DNA from: Pseudoflavonifractor sp035562355
Lineage (GTDB): Bacteria > Bacillota > Clostridia > Oscillospirales > Oscillospiraceae
Assembly (NCBI GenBank): GCA_035562355.1
Contig: DATMXU010000051.1
Coordinates: forward strand, 1-14,888
DNA: 14,888 nt
Direction: 5' to 3'
Part shown: piece by piece, positions 6,349 through 14,253 of the stretch
Layout: each line of letters begins with the position of its first letter
Numbering within the stretch: the stretch's first letter is position 1
Translations under genes and position numbers: made by a program
Notes under the pieces: model-generated
Seen by the model: only the letters and a program-made list of their open reading frames with translations
Told to the model about the DNA's origin: nothing
Database searches by the model: none

Positions 6349-7167
6349 TTATATCCCAAACTGATTCAGAAAATCCTCCAGCAGGTTCAGGCACACGCTT
6401 TTACGGTACGCCGCCGATACGCGCCCGCGTATCGGTACGATGGCGTCGTCAAAGGCCTTGAGATACGCGGCCTTTTCCGCTGTGGCCTCCTCGAGCGTTT
6501 TGCCGACCAGCATGGCGTCGATATCCTCCCGGCGGATGATCACGTCGCTGACGGCGCCGAACGCGGTGGCGCAGTGGGCGATTTTCCCGTCCTCAACAGT
6601 CATCAGGCCCGCGAAGGAGAGACGGGAGATAGCCAGGGCCTTACGGGCGCCGATTTTCTGATAAAAATAGCCGCCCAGCCACTTTTGGGGCATCAGCACC
6701 TCGGCGATCAGCTCGTCCTTCGCCAGATCCAGCTGCTTGCGGCCCTTGTAAAACGATTTGATGGGTACGATGCGCTCGCCCCTGCTGCTGACCAGCCGCA
6801 GCTTGGAATCGGTGACAAAGAAGATCAGCGCGCTGTCGGCCTTGGCGCTGCCATTTCCGATATTGCCGCCGATGGTGCCCTCGTTGCGTATCGCCGGAGC
6901 GGCGATCAGCGCCAGGGCCTCCTTCAGCAGAGCCGGAGTCAGCTCATGCTCCAAAAGCTCGGAAAAGGTGCAGTCCGCGCCAAAGCGGAGGTATTGCTCG
7001 TCCCGGGTCACCTGCTTGAGCTCGGGTATCCTATGCAGAAAGAGGTAGTCGCCCTCCCGCTCCTCCTCGATCATCAGATCGGTGCCCCCGGCATAAGGGG
7101 TGAGCGTATGGGAGGCAAGCAGCTCCAGCGCTTCGCTGAGCGAAAGGGGCGCATATCCGTTTACCAT
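6349..7167 (-). CDS. FAD-binding subunit of a molybdenum hydroxylase (CoxM/XdhB-like)
   Basis: A 272-aa protein of the FAD_binding_5/CO-dehydrogenase flavoprotein family, the middle subunit that carries FAD and passes electrons from the [2Fe-2S] subunit to an external acceptor. FAD-binding signatures are PYAGGTDLMI at residues 24-33 and AAPAIRNEGTIGGNIGNGSA at about 89-108. No extra [4Fe-4S] loop of the 4-hydroxybenzoyl-CoA reductase type is seen. The start ATG overlaps the stop of the [2Fe-2S] gene as ATGGTAA, and GGAGGGG lies upstream, so translation is coupled. It is the last gene of the cluster. It is the only FAD subunit in the window, although there are two molybdenum catalytic subunits, so it may serve both. 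After the stop I see only a weak hairpin near 6312-6332 and no convincing terminator. Confidence 0.92.
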   Translation of the reverse strand: MVNGYAPLSLSEALELLASHTLTPYAGGTDLMIEEEREGDYLFLHRIPELKQVTRDEQYLRFGADCTFSELLEHELTPALLKEALALIAAPAIRNEGTIGGNIGNGSAKADSALIFFVTDSKLRLVSSRGERIVPIKSFYKGRKQLDLAKDELIAEVLMPQKWLGGYFYQKIGARKALAISRLSFAGLMTVEDGKIAHCATAFGAVSDVIIRREDIDAMLVGKTLEEATAEKAAYLKAFDDAIVPIRGRVSAAYRKSVCLNLLEDFLNQFGI

Positions 7168-7634
7168 AATCCGTTCCCCTCCTTTGCAGCAATCCCGATG
7201 GCCTTTACAATGGCGTTATAACCGGTACAGCGGCACAAATTCCCGGAAATGCCCTCACGGATCTCCTCCTCGCTGGGGTTGGGGTTTTGGGCCAGGATAC
7301 ATTCGCTGGCCAGCACCATGCCGGGGATGCAAAAGCCGCACTGGACCGCCGACACGGAGGCATAGGCCGCGTCCAGCACTTGAAAGCGCTCGGTCCGGCG
7401 GTAGCCCTCAATGGTGGTGACGGTGCTGCCGTCCACGCGGCCCATGGCCACCATGCAGCTGTTTACAAGCCTGCCGTCGAGGATCACGCTGCACGCGCCG
7501 CATTCGCCCTCCTTACAGCCGCACTTCACACCGGTGTTTTTAAACTCACCGCGCAGCACGTCCAGCAGCCGGGCGGTGGCGCTGCCCTCGTAAGTGACCT
7601 GCTCCCCGTTCAGGATAAACGTAATGCCGTCCAT
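7161..7634 (-). CDS. [2Fe-2S] subunit of a molybdenum hydroxylase (CoxS/XdhC-like)
   Basis: A 157-aa iron-sulfur subunit that relays electrons from the molybdenum centre to FAD. The N-terminal plant-ferredoxin-type domain has cluster ligands Cys40, Cys45, Cys48 and Cys60 in CGCKEGECGACSVILDG...NSC. The C-terminal helical domain binds the second cluster with Cys99 and Cys102 (QCGFCIPGM) and Cys134 and Cys136 (NLCRCTGY). All eight ligands are present and the length is normal. The ATG immediately follows the stop codon of the Mo subunit (TGAATG), and GGAGG lies 8 bases upstream within that gene's end. The gene overlaps the FAD subunit downstream. Together the three genes encode a classic L-S-M heterotrimer. 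Confidence 0.95.
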   Translation of the reverse strand: MDGITFILNGEQVTYEGSATARLLDVLRGEFKNTGVKCGCKEGECGACSVILDGRLVNSCMVAMGRVDGSTVTTIEGYRRTERFQVLDAAYASVSAVQCGFCIPGMVLASECILAQNPNPSEEEIREGISGNLCRCTGYNAIVKAIGIAAKEGNGLW

Positions 7635-9770
7635 TCAGATCGCCTCCTTTTGCGCGTTGGCCTGCAAAACCTTCCATGCGTCCTCGGTGCTGAACGGCGC
7701 GTGGTGGAGCAGAGCGCCGCCAAGGGCCTGCTCCATCGCCTCGATATAAGCGCCGGGTACGCCCACCAAGGGAAGCTCGCCCGCTCCCTTTGCTCCGTAG
7801 GGCCCCAGAGGGTATTCCTCCACGTGCATCTTCACCTGCAGGTTGGGAACGTCCACCGAGGTGGGGATGATGTAGTCGCTGTAGCTGTTGTTGCGGATGC
7901 GGCCCTTGGCGTCGGTGTTCATCTGCTCCATGCTGGAGTACCCCAGGCCCTGCATAAGGCCGCCCTCCATCTGGCCGATCACGATATTCAGGTCGATGGG
8001 CGTGCCCACGTCAAAGCTGGCCCAGGCGCCGAGCACCTCGTTTACGCCGGTGAGGGTGTCTAAGCGCACCTCCACCGCGCAGGCAGCCCAGGCGTAGGTG
8101 GGGTAGGCGTCCCCCTGGAATTTGTCGAGGTAGAAGGGGATAACGAAATCCGGCTCCTTGAAATGCTCCTCCACAACCTGCTCCTCGCCCTCCTTCCACT
8201 GGCTGCGCAGGTTAATGGCGGCCCGGCGCAGAAGCTCGCCCACCGTCATCAAGCTGCGGGAGGCCACTGTGGGGCCCGAGTCAGGGACGCGGTCGGTATC
8301 GGGGTTTTCGTAGCTCACCTTGTCAAGCGGCAGGTTGAGCTCATTGGCGACGATTTTGCAGAAGGTGGTCTTCAGGCCCTGCCCGATGTCGCTCTGGCTG
8401 GCCAGAACCTCTACGAAACCCTCCCTGGTCTTGCGCAGCTTGGCCACGGCCTTGATGATGTCCCGCTCGCCGCTGCCGGTAAAGCCAGCGCCATGGAACC
8501 AGACGCTCAGGCCGATCCCCTTGCGAAAGCGCCCGCTCTGCGGCTTTTGATACGCGCTCCACTTTTCCCGGTAGCCGCTCATCTCCTCCACCTCGGCGAT
8601 CATGGCGGGCAGCGGCACGGGGAAGTGGTACTTGCCGCCGGTGGAGGTGGCGTCGTACTGCGCGACCAGATGGCGCTTTTTAAAGCGCAGCGGCTCCTCG
8701 CCCAGATCCCTGGCGATGTGGTCCATCATCATCTCCACAGCGAAGAAGGTCTGCGGCGCGCCAAAGCCGCGGTAGGCTCCCGTGGGGATGGTGTTGGTCT
8801 TCATGGCGCGGCCGCGCACCTTGAGATTGTTCACCCGGTATACGCCCGGGGCCGCGATGATGCCCCGCTGCAGTACCACGGCGGAGAGGGTGGTAAAGCC
8901 GCCGGAATTGAACTTCACGTCAATGTCCATCGCGGTAACACAGCCGTCCTTTACCGCCATCTTGTACCGGCAGAGGGAGGGGTGGCGCTTGGAGGTAAAC
9001 TCCATGTCCTCCCGCCGGCCATAGATCACGCGCACGCGCTTGCCGCCGGCCTTATAGGCCGCCACCGCCACCTGACAGGCCAGAATGGAGGGATACGCCT
9101 CCTTGCCGCCAAAGCCTCCGCCCGTGGTGTCCTGCAGCACGCGCACCTTATCGGGCGTGAGGCCGGTCGCCTTTGCGATGGCGCCGTGCACATAGTACGG
9201 GCACTGCATACTGCCGTGCACCGTCATTTTCCCGCCGCGATACTCGGCGATCATGCCCTGGGTCTCCAGATAGGCCTGCTCCTGATAGCCGGTTTCAAAC
9301 TCCTCCTCATATACCTTATCGGCCTCGGCAAAGGCGGCGTCGGTATCCCCCTGACCGAAACTGTAGTCAAAGAACACCGTGTCCGAATCCCGGACGTCCA
9401 AGACGGCGGGCAAAACCTCATATACCACGTTGACCGCGGCGGCCAGGCGCTCCACCTCTTTCTCCTCGGGGCCCACCATCATCAGCACCGGGTCGCCGAT
9501 GTACTCCACCGTTTCTCCCGCGTACACCGGAGTGTCGTCCATGACGATATGGACCTCGTTCTTACCCGGCACGTCGTTTTTGTCCACGGTGAAATACCCC
9601 TCCGGCAGGGGAGGCAGCTCAATATCCAGTACGCGGGCGCGGGCGTAGGGCGAGCGCACCAGCTTGCCGTACAGCACCCCGTCGCAGGGCCAGTCGGCCA
9701 CGTATATGGCACTGCCGTCCATTTTGGGCGCGTGGTCTTTTTTGATGACCGATTTACTGATTTCTCGCAT
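7635..9770 (-). CDS. Molybdopterin-binding catalytic subunit of a molybdenum hydroxylase (xanthine dehydrogenase/CoxL family)
   Basis: Large subunit (711 aa) that hydroxylates its substrate at a Mo-oxo/sulfido centre using water. An N-terminal alpha/beta hammerhead domain (about residues 10-125) precedes the two Mo-cofactor domains. Motifs present are TTGGGFGGKEAY (about 215-226), TGAYRGFGAPQ (about 330-340), QSDIGQGLKTTF, and GAKGAGELP with the catalytic glutamate at about 665. The active-site loop reads GAYRGFG, not the AYRCSFR of true CO dehydrogenase, so it is a hydroxylase acting on N-heterocycles or aldehydes. In-frame ATGs occur at 9800, 9779 and 9770; the last is preferred because GGAGG lies 10 bases before it, although it follows an AATG only one base after that GGAGG. 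Purine is a likely substrate from the neighbours; nicotinate or another heterocycle cannot be excluded. Confidence 0.92.
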   Translation of the reverse strand: MREISKSVIKKDHAPKMDGSAIYVADWPCDGVLYGKLVRSPYARARVLDIELPPLPEGYFTVDKNDVPGKNEVHIVMDDTPVYAGETVEYIGDPVLMMVGPEEKEVERLAAAVNVVYEVLPAVLDVRDSDTVFFDYSFGQGDTDAAFAEADKVYEEEFETGYQEQAYLETQGMIAEYRGGKMTVHGSMQCPYYVHGAIAKATGLTPDKVRVLQDTTGGGFGGKEAYPSILACQVAVAAYKAGGKRVRVIYGRREDMEFTSKRHPSLCRYKMAVKDGCVTAMDIDVKFNSGGFTTLSAVVLQRGIIAAPGVYRVNNLKVRGRAMKTNTIPTGAYRGFGAPQTFFAVEMMMDHIARDLGEEPLRFKKRHLVAQYDATSTGGKYHFPVPLPAMIAEVEEMSGYREKWSAYQKPQSGRFRKGIGLSVWFHGAGFTGSGERDIIKAVAKLRKTREGFVEVLASQSDIGQGLKTTFCKIVANELNLPLDKVSYENPDTDRVPDSGPTVASRSLMTVGELLRRAAINLRSQWKEGEEQVVEEHFKEPDFVIPFYLDKFQGDAYPTYAWAACAVEVRLDTLTGVNEVLGAWASFDVGTPIDLNIVIGQMEGGLMQGLGYSSMEQMNTDAKGRIRNNSYSDYIIPTSVDVPNLQVKMHVEEYPLGPYGAKGAGELPLVGVPGAYIEAMEQALGGALLHHAPFSTEDAWKVLQANAQKEAI

Positions 9771-9796
9771 TGCAAGCATTCCTCCTTTTTCGTGGT

Positions 9797-10450
9797 TCAA
9801 ATTGCGCTTTGCATAGGGAGCGGCGCGGGATAGCGGACGCGCTGTTTCTTTTCCATATACCGCAGCAGCCTGCGGTAGTCCTCCGGCGTATCGGTATCAA
9901 AGAGGCAGCCGGCATCGTCTACCGCTACCTCTGCCGTCTCGCCCGCGTATTGTCTCCACACTTCGCGCAGCCCGCCCGGGCCGTCAAAGGCCAGAATGGA
10001 GAGGACGCACCGGGCGGAGATCAGCGGGGGATGCTTGCGCCGCCCCTCCAGCGTGGGAAAGGCAAGGCTTGCGCCGGTGCTCTGCATAGCGGCGCGCACG
10101 GCCCAAAAGGTTTCGCTGTCCACAGCCGGCATGTCGCCCGGCAGCAGAAAAAAGGCCTCGCAGGCCGGCAGGGCGGCAATCCCGATCTTGGCCGACGCCA
10201 GCATATCGGTGCTCTCATAGTCCGGGTTGCGCACGATGCTCACCCTTTGGGGGAAGAACCGCCCCCGCAGCACGGTCTCTGCCTCGGCGGCCCGGTAGCC
10301 CAGCACCACGGTGACGTGGCGCGCGCCGCCGCTGAGCATGCTCTGGGTGCTGCGCTCAATCAGAGTTTCCGCTCCCACCGGCATCAAGGGCTTAAAGCTG
10401 CCCATACGGCTGGAGAGGCCCGCGGCCAGAATGAGACCGTTCACTTTCAT
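9797..10450 (-). CDS. mocA: MocA/YgfJ-like molybdenum cofactor nucleotidyltransferase
   Basis: A 217-aa MobA-like NTP transferase, expected to convert molybdopterin to the dinucleotide cofactor (probably the cytosine form, using CTP) needed by xanthine dehydrogenase-family enzymes. The signature LAAGLSSRMGSFKPL spans residues 8-22, with Lys20 for the triphosphate, and LPGDMP at 103-108 contains the metal-binding Asp106. RRKHPPLIS and the C-terminal DTDTPEDYRRL match the MocA/YgfJ group. The start overlaps the stop of the upstream fused xanthine dehydrogenase gene as ATGA, so the two are translationally coupled. It sits between two molybdenum enzymes whose cofactor it presumably finishes. The choice of CTP rather than GTP is inferred from the family and neighbours. 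Confidence 0.9.
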   Translation of the reverse strand: MKVNGLILAAGLSSRMGSFKPLMPVGAETLIERSTQSMLSGGARHVTVVLGYRAAEAETVLRGRFFPQRVSIVRNPDYESTDMLASAKIGIAALPACEAFFLLPGDMPAVDSETFWAVRAAMQSTGASLAFPTLEGRRKHPPLISARCVLSILAFDGPGGLREVWRQYAGETAEVAVDDAGCLFDTDTPEDYRRLLRYMEKKQRVRYPAPLPMQSAI

Positions 10451-13020
10451 TTCTTCGTCTTCCTGTAATAGGTATCCTGCAGCGGCAGGCGTGTGCGCAG
10501 TTTGCCGTCATAGCGGTAATAGGCGTGGGAGCAGGCGGGGGAGGTGGGGATCAGGCACAGCTCGCCCACGCCCTTTGCGCCCATGGCAAGGGGCAGCTTT
10601 TCGCCCCGCGACTGCACCAGCTTTACCTCGATAGCCGGTACGTCGGGCGCGCGCATCAGACCCAGCGTGCCGAATTTCACCTTTGGGTACCCGCCCTCGG
10701 TGGGGAAATCCTCCGTCAGGGCAAAGCCGAGCCCCATCACGATTCCGCCCTCGATCTGGCCCTCTACGCTCTGGATGTTGACCGGCGTGCCCACGTCGTA
10801 CGCGGCCACCACCTTATCTACTTTGCCGTTTTCATCCAGCACCACGACCTGCGCGCCATAGCTGTAGCTGACATGGCTCACGGGGTTTTTCTTCGGAGTG
10901 CCCATGGGGTCGGTAATAGGCACATATTCGCCGTAAAATTCCTGCCCCTCCAGCTCGGCAAGGGTCTTTCCGCCCTTCAGCGCCTCCGCCAGCTTTTCGG
11001 CGGCCCGGCGGGCCGCCTCTCCGGTAATCACAGTCTGGCGGCTGGCGGTGCTGGTGCCGCTGTCGGGGGTACGCACGGTGTCGGGCCGCTCGTGGTAAAC
11101 GCTGCTGGGGTCAAGGCCGGTCACCTCGCACAGCATCTGGGTGCAGACCGTGGCGATGCCCTGGCCCATGCATGCGGCGCTGGTGCGGATGTGGACGACG
11201 CCGTTTTCAATGCTGAGCAGGACCCGCCCGGTGTCCCGGATGCCGATGCCCTTGCCGCTGTTTTTAAAGGCACAGGCAATTCCCGCGTAGGGGTGGGCCT
11301 CATAAACATCCTTTACCGCCTCAAGGCACTCCGCCATGGCGCAGCTCTCGTCCGCCAGCTGGCCGTTGGGCAGCTCCTGCCCGGGACGGATGGCGTTTTT
11401 ATAGCGGATCTCCCAGGGGGAAATGCCCACCAGCTCGGCCAGGAGATTGAGGTTATTCTCGGTGGCAAAGCACGACTGCGTGACGCCGAATCCCCGGTAC
11501 GCCCCGGCCACCACATTGTTTGTGTACACGCTCATACCCAGGATGTCGACGTTCTGGTAGTTATACGGCCCGGCGGCGTGGGTACAGGCCCGCTGCAGCA
11601 CCGGCCCGCCCAGGCTGGCGTACGCCCCGGTGTCGGCAATAAGGATTGCCTTCATGGCCGTGAGGTTCCCCTCCTCATCGCAGGCGGTGGTGAACTCCAT
11701 ATCCATGGCGTGGCGCTTGGTGTGGTAGAGAAGACTCTCCTGGCGGCTGAACTTTACCTTTACCGGCGCCTTGACGTACCATGCCATCAGCGCGGCGTGG
11801 TGCTGCACGCTCATGTCCTCCTTGCCTCCAAAGCCGCCGCCCACCAGCTTGCTCTGGCAGTGCACCTTTTCCTCCGGGATTTTCAGCATGGCGGCGATCT
11901 CGTGCTTTTCGTCGTATACGCTCTGCGCGCCGCTGTAGAGCAAAATGCCGTCCTCCCCCTCGGGCATGGCAATGGCGCACTCTGGTTCCATAAAGGCGTG
12001 GTCGTTAAAGGGGGTGTAGTATTTGCGGGTCACTACGTACTTGGAGTTTTTGATCGCGGCGTCCGCGCTGCCCCGAAGCAAAATCTCCTTGCGCATAATG
12101 TTGCCGCCCTTGTGGATCAGGGGCGCGTCTGCCTTCAGCGCGTCGGTGGGGCTGGTGACGGGAGTGAGCTCGGTGTAGTCCACCTCGATGAGGGCCAAAA
12201 CCTCGTCCAGCGCCTCCTGGGTTTTGGTGCACACCAGCGCGATGGCGTCGCCAATGTAGCGCGTCGTGTCCCCCTCGGCGATCATCACGTCCCAGTCGGG
12301 GATAATATGGCCGGTTTTATTGTAGGGGACGTCCTTGGCGGTGAGGATCTTTACGCACTGCGGATGGGCCTCCGCCCTGGAGAGATCGATTTTGTTCACC
12401 ACCGCTCGAGGGTATTTGGAGCGCAGGGCCTTGGCGTACAGCATGCCCGGCAGAACGATGTCGTCCACAAATTCTCCGGTTCCAAGCACCTTCTCCCGCA
12501 CATCAGGGCGCTGGAAACGGCGGTTCACGCCGGTGGAGGTATCCGGTGCGGGAACAGGTCGGTTCTCACGGAAAAAATCGGCGGCCATCAAAATGGCGTC
12601 TTCAATTTTTTTGTATCCGGTGCAGCGGCAGATGTTTCCCCGCAGCGCGGCCTTTACCTCGGCGCGGGTGGGGCTTTGGTTCTCGTCCAGAAGCGCCTTG
12701 GCTGAGATGACCATGCCGGGAATACAGAAACCGCACTGCACGGCTCCGGCCTCACCGAAACAGTAGGTATAGACCTCTTTTTCCCGCTCGCTCAGCCCCT
12801 CCACCGTGACGATGCGCTTGCCTTCAAACCTGGACAGGTTCTGGGTGCAGGCCTTTACCTTTTTGCCGTCCACCAACACGGTGCAGGTGCCGCAGGCGCC
12901 CTCGCTGCATCCGTCCTTTGTGGCGGTCAGCCGCAGATCGTCCCTCAAAAAGGACAATAGGCGCTTATCCTTCTCTGTATGGACCTCGGTTCCGTTTACA
13001 GTCAGGGTAAACAATAACAT
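10447..13020 (-). CDS. Fused [2Fe-2S]/molybdopterin xanthine dehydrogenase, selenium-dependent type
   Basis: A protein of about 857 aa joining two functions that are separate subunits elsewhere. Residues 1-160 hold both [2Fe-2S] domains, with Cys ligands in DGCSEGACGTCTVLVDG...KAC, QCGFCIPGM and NICRCTGY. Residues of about 170-850 are the molybdopterin domains, with VGGGFGGKEDMS, VAGAYRGFGVTQ, a CMGQGIATVCTQM loop, and GAKGVGELC carrying the catalytic glutamate near 820. There is no FAD domain. This size and order match the selenium-dependent xanthine dehydrogenases of Clostridia and Enterococcus, which need labile selenium but no selenocysteine; no in-frame UGA is seen. The start is uncertain: ATG 13032 lacks a good ribosome site, ATG 13020 lies only 2 bases after GGAGG, and TTG 13014 has ideal 8-base spacing and would begin MFTLTVNG as in relatives. 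The enzyme probably oxidises xanthine or hypoxanthine. Confidence 0.92.
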   Translation of the reverse strand: MLLFTLTVNGTEVHTEKDKRLLSFLRDDLRLTATKDGCSEGACGTCTVLVDGKKVKACTQNLSRFEGKRIVTVEGLSEREKEVYTYCFGEAGAVQCGFCIPGMVISAKALLDENQSPTRAEVKAALRGNICRCTGYKKIEDAILMAADFFRENRPVPAPDTSTGVNRRFQRPDVREKVLGTGEFVDDIVLPGMLYAKALRSKYPRAVVNKIDLSRAEAHPQCVKILTAKDVPYNKTGHIIPDWDVMIAEGDTTRYIGDAIALVCTKTQEALDEVLALIEVDYTELTPVTSPTDALKADAPLIHKGGNIMRKEILLRGSADAAIKNSKYVVTRKYYTPFNDHAFMEPECAIAMPEGEDGILLYSGAQSVYDEKHEIAAMLKIPEEKVHCQSKLVGGGFGGKEDMSVQHHAALMAWYVKAPVKVKFSRQESLLYHTKRHAMDMEFTTACDEEGNLTAMKAILIADTGAYASLGGPVLQRACTHAAGPYNYQNVDILGMSVYTNNVVAGAYRGFGVTQSCFATENNLNLLAELVGISPWEIRYKNAIRPGQELPNGQLADESCAMAECLEAVKDVYEAHPYAGIACAFKNSGKGIGIRDTGRVLLSIENGVVHIRTSAACMGQGIATVCTQMLCEVTGLDPSSVYHERPDTVRTPDSGTSTASRQTVITGEAARRAAEKLAEALKGGKTLAELEGQEFYGEYVPITDPMGTPKKNPVSHVSYSYGAQVVVLDENGKVDKVVAAYDVGTPVNIQSVEGQIEGGIVMGLGFALTEDFPTEGGYPKVKFGTLGLMRAPDVPAIEVKLVQSRGEKLPLAMGAKGVGELCLIPTSPACSHAYYRYDGKLRTRLPLQDTYYRKTKK

Positions 13021-13069
13021 CTCCTCCTGCATCAAAAATACGTTGTGGGAATGCGGCGGTAACGATTAT

Positions 13070-13103
13070 CTACATTGTAGCGCGCCTAAAAACGGCATGC
13101 CAA
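13070..13103 (-). promoter_or_regulatory. Predicted promoter with operator-like dyads upstream of the fused xanthine dehydrogenase
   Basis: On the - strand, TTGGCA (13103-13098) and TACAAT (13079-13074) are separated by 18 bases, a good sigma-70 match. An 11-base dyad, CTACATTGTAG at 13070-13080, covers the -10 element, and the palindrome GGCATGCC (13094-13101) overlaps the -35. A repressor could bind at either site; the ModE-like protein encoded just upstream is the natural candidate. This would let the enzymes be transcribed separately from that regulator. Confidence 0.6.
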
Positions 13104-13174
13104 ATTCTTTGTTGGAGGAACATGCTACCCGGCAGAGGAAAAGCACGGCGTTTTTTGTTGCACTGCACAGAGAA

Positions 13175-13209
13175 GAGGCGGCCCATTTCATGATGAAATG
13201 GGCCGCCTC
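13175..13209 (-). terminator. Perfect 17-bp-arm hairpin between the ModE-like fusion gene and the fused xanthine dehydrogenase
   Basis: GAGGCGGCCCATTTCAT (13175-13191) and its exact complement (13193-13209) are separated by one base, so a very stable stem with a tight loop forms. It lies 19 bases after the end of the fusion gene at 13229. On the - strand it is followed by TTCTCT, only a weak T tract, so termination may be partial. It may be a leaky terminator, an RNA-stability hairpin, or a site of regulated readthrough. Confidence 0.7.
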
Positions 13210-13228
13210 GGGACGTATTGACTCTATG

Positions 13229-14161
13229 CTACGATGGAAGAGGGGAGATATCCCGCAGCATCTGAAGGTATCCCAAATAGGCGCACTCAATCGCGCGCTC
13301 CTCATAGCGCTGCCAGGCCTTTAAAAAAGAGAGCCCCTCGGGGGTCAGGTCGCTCCGGCTGCCCTGCGTGCCGCCCTTGCGGCGGGTAATGAGGGCATAT
13401 CCCAGGGCGGCCTCAAGCTTATTGAGCATATCCCATGCCTTGCTCTGGGAGAGCGCCATTATGGCGCTGGCGGTTCGGACCGAGTGGTTCTCGCCGATCA
13501 GCAGCAGCAGCAGCTTTGCCCTGGCGTTGAACAGCTCCTCCTCGCGTTCCAGGCTGAGGCGCAGCCGGGGATGTAAAAACGAGGCCTTGTTTTCCTCATA
13601 GTGTGCCTGCAAGCGGGCCTGCTGGTGAATCGTAAGCAAAATGCCCTCATCATCGACCTCAACCGGTATGCGGAGACCGGACATGGAGGCGAGGCCGCCC
13701 CGCAGGCCGGTCTCCCCCTGCCAGGCGAGAAGATTGGGTATCACAGCGTTGGAGAATAAAATAGGGTGCCCGCCCCTGCCCATATAGGAGGGGGTGACAA
13801 TGTCTCCCGTCGTCCCAAGCAGCGTATAAAGCGTAGCGGGGAGAAACATCGGGGTGTTCACCGGAGAGAATACGACGCGCTCACATTTGCCACGCAAAAA
13901 GGAGAGCCCTATTTTCACCGAGTCGATCAGCTCGGGGTCTTCAAACGCCTCATTGTGCAAAAAAACCACGCCGCGGCCGGCCAGCCGGTACTTGACCTCG
14001 TCGGCCTCCACGCCAGTTACCACTACGATGGGAAATACGCCCGCCTGCTGGAAGGTGAGCACGATACGCTCTACCACGCTGATGCCGCCAAGCTGTAATG
14101 TGGGACGGCTCGCCCTCTTGCTGGCGGCAGCGATCAGGCCCCCAACTCTGCTTATGCTCAA
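13229..14161 (-). CDS. Degenerate MobA/MocA-like nucleotidyltransferase fused to a ModE-like DNA-binding domain
   Basis: A 310-aa two-domain protein. Residues 5-180 follow the fold of MobA/MocA-type NTP transferases: LQLGGISVVERIVLTFQQAG, VVVVTG-like strands, and MGRGGHPILFS near 127-137. The catalytic signature is damaged, however. The usual LAAGxSxRMGxxK reads LIAAASKRASRPTLQ, losing the glycines and the lysine, and the metal-binding Asp of LPGDMP is Asn102 (SPVNTPMF). Residues of about 203-285 match the ModE/LysR-type winged helix: LFNARAKLLLLLIGENHSV, ALSQSKAWDMLNKLE, GGTQGSRSDLTPEG. The likely role is a transcription factor that senses molybdate, Mo cofactor or a nucleotide through a former enzyme domain, controlling the genes downstream. 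I place the start at TTG 14161, 9 bases after GGAGG, because no ATG fits; the open frame extends further upstream without a ribosome site. Confidence 0.8.
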   Translation of the reverse strand: MSISRVGGLIAAASKRASRPTLQLGGISVVERIVLTFQQAGVFPIVVVTGVEADEVKYRLAGRGVVFLHNEAFEDPELIDSVKIGLSFLRGKCERVVFSPVNTPMFLPATLYTLLGTTGDIVTPSYMGRGGHPILFSNAVIPNLLAWQGETGLRGGLASMSGLRIPVEVDDEGILLTIHQQARLQAHYEENKASFLHPRLRLSLEREEELFNARAKLLLLLIGENHSVRTASAIMALSQSKAWDMLNKLEAALGYALITRRKGGTQGSRSDLTPEGLSFLKAWQRYEERAIECAYLGYLQMLRDISPLPS

Positions 14162-14244
14162 CAGCAATACCCTCCTTTCACAATCGCCGCAGCGCGGCAC
14201 ACCATACGCGCCATAATTGCGGCAGCACCGGTCGGATCTATTAA

Positions 14245-14253
14245 AGTATACCA
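14245..14253 (-). promoter_or_regulatory. Predicted extended -10 promoter of the ModE-like fusion gene
   Basis: The - strand reads TGGTATACT (14253-14245), an extended -10 element (TGnTATACT). No good -35 hexamer lies 17 bases upstream, which is usual for this promoter type. It would leave a leader of about 75-80 bases before the TTG start at 14161. The rest of the gap up to 14432 shows no gene or convincing structure. Confidence 0.5.

Noticed and set aside
7635..9770. Aerobic CO dehydrogenase large subunit
   Set aside because: The active-site loop is GAYRGFG and lacks the AYRCSFR cysteine of true CO dehydrogenases.
8163..9833. A 556-codon open frame on the + strand opposite the Mo catalytic subunit
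   Set aside because: Same reason: a GC-driven shadow with low-complexity composition and no ribosome site.
10525..12705. A 726-codon open frame on the + strand opposite the fused xanthine dehydrogenase
   Set aside because: It is the antisense shadow of a GC-rich, well-conserved gene; its product is rich in Ala, Gly, His and Leu with no recognisable domain.
10447..13020. Selenocysteine in the selenium-type xanthine dehydrogenase
   Set aside because: The frame has no internal UGA; this family uses labile selenium instead.
13036..13228. A molybdenum-cofactor riboswitch in the leader of the fused enzyme
   Set aside because: The leader after the predicted promoter is only about 50 bases and I could not match the conserved Moco motif pairing.
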